From assembly GCA_025924435.1 (NCBI GenBank), contig JAICIL010000078.1, positions 1 through 15,379 on the forward strand: 15,379 nucleotides of DNA, given 5' to 3'. Origin of the DNA: Chloroflexia bacterium (GTDB lineage Bacteria; Chloroflexota; Chloroflexia; Thermomicrobiales; JALYUS01). The position numbers and the translations under genes are program-made. Below are positions 5,765-12,502 of this stretch, in pieces. Below the pieces are notes generated by a model, which worked only from the letters and a program-made list of their open reading frames with translations, had not been told where the DNA came from and did not search any database. Every line of letters starts with the position of its first letter. Positions within the stretch are counted from its first letter, which is position 1.

Positions 5765-7339
5765 TTATTTCGGCACATAGAGTCGCAAGACATTCCGCTC
5801 GATCAGCCGGTAGCGGGACTGAATCGCGCGGATCAGCCCCGGCGTCGCGTCGGTCGGCGGCCGGTCCGGGTCCAGCGTCGCCACATCATTGTAACTGAGC
5901 GCGATCAGCGGGTACCTCCCCGCCTCGACATCCGCGACGAGCAGTGCGTCATCCCAGCGGCCGAGCCGCACCTCCGCCGCCATCGTGAAGGGATCCGTCA
6001 CGCGCACCGCCTGCCCGGCGACGACGAGGATACCGACGTTGTTACTGTACACCGGGCCGGGGCTGTTCGCGATAAAGGACGCGACTTGCGCAAGCCCCGC
6101 GCGCTCCGTGGCGGTCGGGGTATGATACTCGCGCGCCAGCCAGCCCGCGCTTCCCTCCCGCTCGGTGATCGCCACCGCCGTAATGCCGAGCATGACGAGC
6201 GCGCCGAGCGCGGGCAGCATCCACGCGCGCCGACGACCCTCCGATTCCGCCGTCACGAGCGTCGCGATCCCCTGCCCGGCGAGCAGCGACGACGCCGCGA
6301 CGAACTCGACGAAGTGATTGTGGTTCCCCCCGCTCGTCCCCGCACCGAGGGCGACGACGGCGCTCAGCGCGAACCAGCAGACGGCGACGGTCGGCCGCCG
6401 GGCGCGCGCGGCGAGGAAGACGGCGACGAGCGCCGCGACGACAACCAGATAGGCGTACCGCTCCACGAACGGCCACGCGAGCCGCCGGAACGCCTGCCAC
6501 TGCCACGACCCCTGATAGCCGATCGTCTTCTGCGCGAAGCCGCCGCCGGTTGTCAGCATCAGCGCGACGAACGGGAGGGCGATCATCGCCGCATAGAGGG
6601 CGGCGAGCGTGACGCCGATCTTCGGTTTCCGCACCGTCGTCGCGACGATGAAGGCCAGCGGCAGGGCGACAAATGTCTGCTTCGTCCACCAGCCGAGCGC
6701 GAAACAGGCCGCGCCGAGCGTCAGCCGCGCCAGCGTCGCGTCGCGCGGCCACGCGCCGGCGCCCCATCCCTCCCGTCCGTCATCATCGAGCCACGCGCGG
6801 AGCAGGGCGACACCCAGCGCATTGAAGGCGAGCGCCGTCATATCCGGCCGGACGCGCACGCTCCAGACCGTGACGAGGTGCGCGGTGAGGAAGAGCGCCC
6901 CCGCCCAGCCGCCGATGACCCAGCCGCGCCGATCCTTCGCGGCCCGCCGCACCGCCCACGCCAGCCACCCCGCGACGGCGAACGTCGCCAGCAACTGCAC
7001 CGCCCGACCGAACTTGAAGGTCGGCCCCAGGGAGGCCACCGCGCCGCTGTTGAGCAGTGTGTAGAGCGGTGTGTACGGCCCCGCATAGAAATAATGGGCG
7101 GGCGATGGCTGGTGCGCGTACGGGTTTGTGCCGTGCGCGATCAGGCCCGCCTCGGCGAGCAGCACGCCCTCGGCGTCGTCCACCTGGAAGGGGTAGCGGA
7201 GGATCGCGGCGTCGTAGCGCGCGGTCGCGACCAGTTTCGGGGCCAGCAGCAGGCAGGTGAGGACAAGCGCGCCGACGATGACGATGTCCGGCCACGCGCG
7301 GTGCGCGGCGCGATCCGTCCCCGGTGCCGGGCGCGTCAT
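5765..7339 (-). CDS. GT-C fold integral membrane glycosyltransferase
   Basis: The product has about 524 residues with some ten or more hydrophobic helices. The first external loop after helix 1 holds the acidic motif VDDAEG, followed by NPYAHQP and YAGPYTPLYTLLNS. This is the layout of GT-C (GT39/GT87-like) enzymes, where an Asp acts as base and the sugar comes from a polyprenyl-phosphate donor on the outer face of the membrane. Further helices follow, and the C-terminal 130 residues form a soluble periplasmic-side domain ending in RLYVPK. The ATG at 7339 is chosen because the upstream extension is Arg-rich and overlaps the previous gene. GTG codons 3 and 6 nt upstream are alternatives. The gap to the dehydrogenase is 10 nt, so the genes are probably translationally linked. 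The sugar is unknown. Confidence 0.8.
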   Translation of the reverse strand: MTRPAPGTDRAAHRAWPDIVIVGALVLTCLLLAPKLVATARYDAAILRYPFQVDDAEGVLLAEAGLIAHGTNPYAHQPSPAHYFYAGPYTPLYTLLNSGAVASLGPTFKFGRAVQLLATFAVAGWLAWAVRRAAKDRRGWVIGGWAGALFLTAHLVTVWSVRVRPDMTALAFNALGVALLRAWLDDDGREGWGAGAWPRDATLARLTLGAACFALGWWTKQTFVALPLAFIVATTVRKPKIGVTLAALYAAMIALPFVALMLTTGGGFAQKTIGYQGSWQWQAFRRLAWPFVERYAYLVVVAALVAVFLAARARRPTVAVCWFALSAVVALGAGTSGGNHNHFVEFVAASSLLAGQGIATLVTAESEGRRRAWMLPALGALVMLGITAVAITEREGSAGWLAREYHTPTATERAGLAQVASFIANSPGPVYSNNVGILVVAGQAVRVTDPFTMAAEVRLGRWDDALLVADVEAGRYPLIALSYNDVATLDPDRPPTDATPGLIRAIQSRYRLIERNVLRLYVPK

Positions 7340-7349
7340 CACCACGCCG

Positions 7350-8660
7350 CTACAGCCGCGTGATCGCGGCGCTGCCCTCGCCCGCCGCGATGCCGCGCGT
7401 CTGGTTGCGCGTGTCCACGACCGCCGACGTCCGCGCGACGATGCGGGCGTAATCCACGTCGGCATGATTCGTGACGATCACGACGCAATCCACCGCGCGC
7501 AAGAGTTCGTCGGTCAGCGTCGTCGAGGCGTAGGTTCCACCGTCCGGCGCGCGGAAGGTGGGCACGTGCGGGTCGTGGTAGCAGACGACCGCGCCATCCT
7601 CGCCGAGCAGCCGCCAGAGCGCGGCGGCGGGCGTCTCCCGCGTGTCCGCAACATCCGGCTTGTACGCGACGCCGATCAGCAAAACGCGGCTGCCGTTGAC
7701 GCTCTTCCGCTGCCCGTTCAGCGCGCGGACGACGAGGTCGCGGATGTGATACGGCATGCGGCGGTCAATCTCGACGGCGAGTTCGATGAAGCGCGTCGGG
7801 AAGTCGTACGCCTTCGCCTTCCACGTCAGATAGAGCGGGTCCACCGGGATGCAGTGGCCGCCCAGCCCCGGCCCCGGCACGAACTTCATGAAGCCGTACG
7901 GTTTCGTCGCCGCCGCGTCGAGCACTTCCCAGATGTCGAGGCCCATCCGGTCGCAGAGGAGGGCGAGTTCGTCCACGAGGGCGATATTGACGACCCGGAA
8001 GACGTTCTCGACCAACTTCTCCATCTCCGCCACCTTCGGAGACGAGACGGGGATCACCCGCTCCGTCATGCGCGCGTAGAGCGCGACGGCGCGGGCGGTG
8101 CATGCCGCCGTGCAGCCGCCGACGACCTTCGGCGTGTTCGCGAGCGTCCACCCCCGGCTGTTCGTATTGCCGGGGTCAATGCGCTCCGGCGAATAGGCGA
8201 CGAAGACATCCTCGCCGATCGCGAACCCCTTGCCCTCCACCATCGGCGCGATGATCTCCTCGGTGGTGCCGGGATACGTCGTGCATTCGAGGACGATCAA
8301 CTGGCCCCGCCGGAGGATTCTGCCGATGCGCGCGGTCGCGTCGCGCACCATCGAAAGGTCGGGGTCGTACGTCGCGTTGACGGGCGTCGGCACGGCGATA
8401 ATTAGCGCGTCGCACGCCGCGAGCGGTGCATCCTCCGTCGTGGCGCTCAGGCGGCCCGCCGCGATCTGCGCCGCGACCGCCGCGTCCGGCACGATGTCCG
8501 GCAGCGGGCTTTCGCCGCGATTGATCGCCGCCACGCGCCCGCCCAGCACATCGCAGCCGACGACCGTGCAGCCGCTCGCCGCGAAGGCGACGGCGTACGA
8601 CAGCCCGACGTAGCCAAGCCCGATGATGCCGACCGACGGCGCATGCTCCGTGTCTGTCAC
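7350..8660 (-). CDS. Nucleotide-sugar dehydrogenase (UDP-sugar 6-dehydrogenase, WecC/WbpA type)
   Basis: The product has 436 residues, typical for the family. It oxidises C6 of a UDP-hexose in two NAD-dependent steps to the uronic acid. Seen: the NAD motif GLGYVG at 14-19; SPERIDPGN at 157-165; the central EKLVENVFRVVN helix with Lys215 and Asn219; the active site GPGLGGHCIPVDP with catalytic Cys270; and KPDVADTRETPA in the C-terminal UDP-binding domain. The SPERIDPGN form and the GGHCIPVDP site favour UDP-N-acetylhexosamine dehydrogenases over plain UDP-glucose ones, but specificity cannot be proven. The start is GTG at 8660, with AAGGA about 9 nt upstream. It is separated from the GT4 gene above by 102 nt with a hairpin, so it may start its own transcript. 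It supplies an acidic sugar to the surface polymer. Confidence 0.93.
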   Translation of the reverse strand: MTDTEHAPSVGIIGLGYVGLSYAVAFAASGCTVVGCDVLGGRVAAINRGESPLPDIVPDAAVAAQIAAGRLSATTEDAPLAACDALIIAVPTPVNATYDPDLSMVRDATARIGRILRRGQLIVLECTTYPGTTEEIIAPMVEGKGFAIGEDVFVAYSPERIDPGNTNSRGWTLANTPKVVGGCTAACTARAVALYARMTERVIPVSSPKVAEMEKLVENVFRVVNIALVDELALLCDRMGLDIWEVLDAAATKPYGFMKFVPGPGLGGHCIPVDPLYLTWKAKAYDFPTRFIELAVEIDRRMPYHIRDLVVRALNGQRKSVNGSRVLLIGVAYKPDVADTRETPAAALWRLLGEDGAVVCYHDPHVPTFRAPDGGTYASTTLTDELLRAVDCVVIVTNHADVDYARIVARTSAVVDTRNQTRGIAAGEGSAAITRL

Positions 8661-8722
8661 TCCCCCGAATCCTTCCCGCAGCCTGGCATCCGTGAATGCC
8701 TCGCGTCATATCACACAAACAT

Positions 8723-8753
8723 GGTGGCGGCGGGCTTCAGCCTGCCACCGCCG
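8723..8753. repeat. Long imperfect hairpin between the GT4 and dehydrogenase genes
   Basis: GGTGGCGGCGGGC pairs with GCCTGCCACCGCCG around a TTCA loop. The stem is about 13 bp with one C-A mismatch and G-U wobbles. It lies 10-40 nt downstream of the GT4 stop at 8763. After it the minus strand reads ATGTTTGTGTG, weakly T-rich. It could attenuate transcription inside the locus or be a dispersed palindromic element. No second copy is visible in this window. Confidence 0.55.
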
Positions 8754-8762
8754 GAGAATCCG

Positions 8763-10052
8763 TCACGCACGGAAGTCGGTGCATCCTTGTGCCCGCTCGC
8801 GCGCCGCGTAAAAGACCCGCTCGAATGCGGCGGCGGTCTTCGCCCATGTCAGCCGCGTTGTCACATCCGCGCGCGCCGCCGCGCCGAGCCGCATGCGCCG
8901 CGCCGGATCATCGAGCAGCGCGGCCATCGCCCCCGCCAGCGCGTCCGGCTGCCCCTCCGGCACGAGCACACCCGTCTCGCCGTCCGTGACGGCCAGCCCG
9001 ACCCCGGCCACATCGGACGCGATCACCGCGCACCCCGCCGCCAGCGCATCGAGGAGCGCGTTCGGCAACCCGTCCACATTGCCGCGATGATCGTGGACCG
9101 ACGGGAGCAGAGAGAGATCGCACGCCCCGACGAGGAGCGGATGCCGTGTCCGGTCCACCCGGCCCGCGAAGACGACGCGCTCCTCGATCCCCAACCGCGC
9201 CGCCTGCGCCCGCAAGTCGGCGTCGAGCGGCCCGTCACCGGCAATCACGAGGCGCGCGTCGGGCCACGCCCCGGCGATCCGCGCGAAGGCGTCCACCGCC
9301 ACCGCGAACCCCTTCTTATAGACGAGTCGCCCGGCGCAGAGCAAGAGCGGCGTCCCCGGCGGCAGGCCGTACCACGCCCGCACCATCACGCGCGTCGCGT
9401 CGTCCACCGGCGTGAACTGATCGGCGTTGACGCCATACGGCACGACGGTCGTCCAATCCGCGTCCGCGCCCAATACCACCGCGCGCTCCGCGAGGTCGCC
9501 GGAGCAGGCCGTCACCGCCCGCGCCGCGCCGAACGCCCATCCCGCCGCACGGCGCGCGGGCGGCACCCGCTCCGCCACGAAGACATCCGAGCCGTGCAGG
9601 CTGATGACGAGCGGCGTCCGCGTCCGCTTCGCGACGAACGCGGCGGGCGGCCCGTTCGGGATCGCCCAGTGCGCCTGCACGATGTCGGCGCGCACCTCCC
9701 GCGCGACACGGGCGAGCGCCCGGACCGCCCCGGCGAGGGCGAGCGGCGCGATAGCGACCGCGCCCTTCGTCAGCGCGACATCGCCCGCCAGCGACCCCGC
9801 ATACCCCCACGCCGCTCCCCACGACCGCACCGGGGCGACCGCGAAGGGATGCAGACGCACACCCCGCTCCACTTCCGGCCGGTCGAGGCGCGGATGGTTC
9901 GGCAGGACGACGTGGACCTCGTGCCCGCGCGCCGCGATCCCGGTGGCGATCTCCTCGATGAACGGCGCGGTCATGTCGCCCGCGAAGAGCGGGTACGACG
10001 AGGTGAGCATGACAACGCGGAGCCGTCCCTCCGGCACGCTGCGCTCCTTCAT
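8763..10052 (-). CDS. GT4-family glycosyltransferase (GT-B fold)
   Basis: The product has 429 residues. The N-terminal domain begins with VVMLTSSYPLFAGDMTAPFIEEIA at 13-36, a typical GT4 acceptor-side start, then AHWAIPNG and SLHGSDVFVA at 151-160. The C-terminal donor domain has GRLVYKKGFAVAVDAF at 241-256, AGDGPL, and DGLPNALLDALA at 327-338, where the second member of the usual Glu pair is Asp. It is expected to be cytoplasmic or membrane-associated, transferring a sugar from a nucleotide donor to a lipid-linked intermediate. The ATG at 10052 overlaps the TGA of the upstream gene by 4 nt (ATGA), a translational-coupling signal. The frame stays open far upstream inside that gene, but the upstream extension is Arg-rich shadow sequence. 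Donor and acceptor are unknown. Confidence 0.9.
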   Translation of the reverse strand: MKERSVPEGRLRVVMLTSSYPLFAGDMTAPFIEEIATGIAARGHEVHVVLPNHPRLDRPEVERGVRLHPFAVAPVRSWGAAWGYAGSLAGDVALTKGAVAIAPLALAGAVRALARVAREVRADIVQAHWAIPNGPPAAFVAKRTRTPLVISLHGSDVFVAERVPPARRAAGWAFGAARAVTACSGDLAERAVVLGADADWTTVVPYGVNADQFTPVDDATRVMVRAWYGLPPGTPLLLCAGRLVYKKGFAVAVDAFARIAGAWPDARLVIAGDGPLDADLRAQAARLGIEERVVFAGRVDRTRHPLLVGACDLSLLPSVHDHRGNVDGLPNALLDALAAGCAVIASDVAGVGLAVTDGETGVLVPEGQPDALAGAMAALLDDPARRMRLGAAARADVTTRLTWAKTAAAFERVFYAARERAQGCTDFRA

Positions 10053-12502
10053 CCCGGCGGCGCGACCGCGAAGACGAGATAGGCGTCCGTGCCCGGATCG
10101 TAGAGCGGCGCGATCCCCGGCAGCGGCTTGAACGAGTAGAGCGGCTTGAGGCTCTCGCGCAGCGTGCTCGGATCGTTGATATGATCGAGTTCGAGATAGG
10201 TCACATGGTACTGCCGCATCACCGCGTAGACCTCGTCGAGGCTGCCGAGCGGGAGCATCACGGCGCGCCGCCCGCTGTGCCACGAGACCTCCCACGGGTT
10301 GCGCGTCATCACCACCGCGTCCGGCGGCGTGTTCTCCGCCAACCAGTGCGACACCTCGACCATCGCATTGCCGCCCGTTTGCGCCTCCGCGCGCACGGCG
10401 ATGTCGCGCCCCGCCGGGATGAAGACGGCGAGCAGCAGGAGCGCGGCGAGGATCGGCACGAGCGCGCGCTGCCACATCCCCGCGAACCATGTCACGAGCG
10501 CGTCGTACGTCCACTCGATGCCGGACGCGGCGGAGAGCAGCAGCCAGGGCACAAGGACGAGGAAATAGCGGATCTCGTAATGCCAGTAGAGCAGCACGAA
10601 GAGCGTGTACGGCACAAACGCGCCCGCGAGGACGAGGCCAAAGCCCGACCGCCGCGACGCGCCGATGATACATCCGAGCAGCGCGAAGGGGATCAGGACG
10701 CGCGGGAGCAGTGCGCCCCCGGCGATGTCCGACCAGAGTTGGGCGAACTGATGCCCCTGCACGGCGAGGAAATGATCGTAGCCATAGCCGACGAGCAGGC
10801 GCGGGTGGGGCAGGTCGCGGCCCCAGAAGACGCCGTAAATCCCCTCGGTGGGCTGCTTCGGGTCGTACTTCAGCACCCACGCATCCAAAGATTCCGTCGA
10901 GTGGAACGGCGACCCGAAGGTGACGAGATTGCGGATCGCCCACGGCGCGTAGACGACGAGCGCGGTCACGCCCGCGATGCCCGCGCCGCGCCACGGCGCC
11001 CGCATTCCCGCACGCCGCACGATGAACAGCGCCATGACCGCCGCGCCGACAATCAGCGCGGCCCCGCTCGGCTTCGCGAGCAGGAGAAAACCGGCGCTCA
11101 CACCGACGCAGAGATCGGGCAGCCACGCGCGCCACCGGCTCGCATGTGGCCGTGTTGATATGGCGCGCGGCTCGCACCATGCGCGGTAAAGGGCGACAAC
11201 GAAGAGGGCGAAGAGCAGCGTGAAGACGAGGTCGTTGACCGGAAAGAGCGTATCCTCGAAGAAGAGCGGCATCGCGGCGAGGAAGAGTGCGGCGAGCAGA
11301 CCGACACGGCGACTCCACCGCCACGCCCCAACCGCCGCGACGAGCGCGAGCAGCGCCGCCATCACCGCGACATTCGGCAGTTTAGCGACGACCGTCGAGA
11401 TGCCGAGCACACGGAAGACCGCCGCGATCATCCAGACCTGCAACGGCGGCCACGTCTCGGCGTGATGCACGATGGCCGGAAATCGCCGATAAAACTGCGG
11501 CACGTAGTCAATCACATCGCCCCGCCCGCGCACGATGTTCCGCGCCCGCACCGCGTTGTCCGCGTAATCGGCGTGGCCGATGAAATCAACATGCGCGATG
11601 ATCGCGACGGCGAAGGCAACATACGCGACAACAAGGACCGCGACGACGGCCCGCGCGATGGTCCGCTGATCGAGGGCATTCCAGACAGTGCCGAGCGACG
11701 CGCCCGTCGCGCGCCACCGCCACGCCGCACCGAGCGCGACGACCGCCACCGCGCCCGGCAGCAGGAGGGGCGGCAGGATGAACCGGCTCTCCGGCACCGC
11801 CACGGCGGCGAGCGCGACGACCGCCGCCGCCCCGCCGCCCAATCCGCCGCTCCACGGCGTCGGCAGAACGAGCGCGACGACGAGGGCGAGGAGCGCGAGG
11901 CGCACGGCCCACGGCCAGCCGCCCAGCGCGCCCGCCCACCACGACGCGCGGAGCGGCTCGACGCGCACCCGATCCACCTGCACGCCGAGCACGCGCGGGT
12001 CGCCGTTGCCCGGCAGATAGCGCTCCGCCCGCAACCGGACCGTGAGGTCCGCCGCCGTGCCGGGCGCGCCGGGATCCGCGAGGACGGGGTTGAACCGCGC
12101 GAACGCGCCGACTGTTGCCGGATCGCCGCCGAGGTCCACCGTGAACGGTATCCCGGCACTCGTGCCACGCCCATTGCGCGCGACAATCTCGACGTGCGCT
12201 TTCCGCACGCCGCCGTAGCCGGGGATGGCGATGGTCGCGGCGGTTTTCGTCCAGCGATAGGTCACGCCGTTGTCGCGCTCGTCGCCATTGAATCCGGCGA
12301 TCACGAGGCGGTCGGGGAAACGCCCGACATCGAGCGTCACGGGCCGCGCGATGGGGAAGCAGGCGAGATAGGCGACGACCGCGACGGCGACCGCGATGCC
12401 GCACCGGCGGGCGACGCCGCGCCAGCGCCGCCACCCTGCCGCCCAGGCCGCGCGCACTCCCGGCAGCATCGGCAGACGTGGACGCATCGCCACCCCGCTC
12501 AC
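10049..12502 (-). CDS. GT39-family (ArnT/PMT-like) membrane glycosyltransferase with N-terminal extracytoplasmic domain
   Basis: The product has 817 residues. A basic N-terminus precedes one membrane helix at about 34-52. A beta-rich extracytoplasmic domain follows at about 55-190 (FPDRLVIAGF, VTYRWTKTAATIAIPGYGG). About a dozen helices come next. The catalytic first loop of the GT-C core, FIGHADYADNAVRARNI, is followed by HHAETWPPLQVWM, with acidic residues placed as in GT39 enzymes that use polyprenyl-phosphate sugars. A soluble tail of about 120 residues follows the last helix. The proposed GTG at 12502 overlaps the previous stop by 4 nt (GTGA); an ATG at 12487 is an alternative start. It overlaps the next gene by 4 nt. 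The beta domain before the core is not part of minimal ArnT/PMT and may bind glycan. Confidence 0.83.
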   Translation of the reverse strand: MSGVAMRPRLPMLPGVRAAWAAGWRRWRGVARRCGIAVAVAVVAYLACFPIARPVTLDVGRFPDRLVIAGFNGDERDNGVTYRWTKTAATIAIPGYGGVRKAHVEIVARNGRGTSAGIPFTVDLGGDPATVGAFARFNPVLADPGAPGTAADLTVRLRAERYLPGNGDPRVLGVQVDRVRVEPLRASWWAGALGGWPWAVRLALLALVVALVLPTPWSGGLGGGAAAVVALAAVAVPESRFILPPLLLPGAVAVVALGAAWRWRATGASLGTVWNALDQRTIARAVVAVLVVAYVAFAVAIIAHVDFIGHADYADNAVRARNIVRGRGDVIDYVPQFYRRFPAIVHHAETWPPLQVWMIAAVFRVLGISTVVAKLPNVAVMAALLALVAAVGAWRWSRRVGLLAALFLAAMPLFFEDTLFPVNDLVFTLLFALFVVALYRAWCEPRAISTRPHASRWRAWLPDLCVGVSAGFLLLAKPSGAALIVGAAVMALFIVRRAGMRAPWRGAGIAGVTALVVYAPWAIRNLVTFGSPFHSTESLDAWVLKYDPKQPTEGIYGVFWGRDLPHPRLLVGYGYDHFLAVQGHQFAQLWSDIAGGALLPRVLIPFALLGCIIGASRRSGFGLVLAGAFVPYTLFVLLYWHYEIRYFLVLVPWLLLSAASGIEWTYDALVTWFAGMWQRALVPILAALLLLAVFIPAGRDIAVRAEAQTGGNAMVEVSHWLAENTPPDAVVMTRNPWEVSWHSGRRAVMLPLGSLDEVYAVMRQYHVTYLELDHINDPSTLRESLKPLYSFKPLPGIAPLYDPGTDAYLVFAVAPPG

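Noticed and set aside
797..7127. Shared CGTACGGGTTTG near 797-810 and 7115-7127
   Set aside because: Both encode Asn-Pro-Tyr-Ala in unrelated proteins; a match this short is best explained by chance and codon preference.
5375..7363. Plus-strand 662-codon frame, and similar long plus-strand frames at 7257-8405, 8643-10082, 11462-12508 and 12478-14118
   Set aside because: They are antisense shadows of GC-rich genes, with extreme Arg, Asp and His content; the minus strand carries recognisable domains throughout.
10053..11324. N-terminal extension of the GT4 frame at 8763 back to 11324
   Set aside because: The extension is Arg-rich shadow sequence inside the GT39 gene; the 4-nt ATGA overlap at 10052 gives a natural start.
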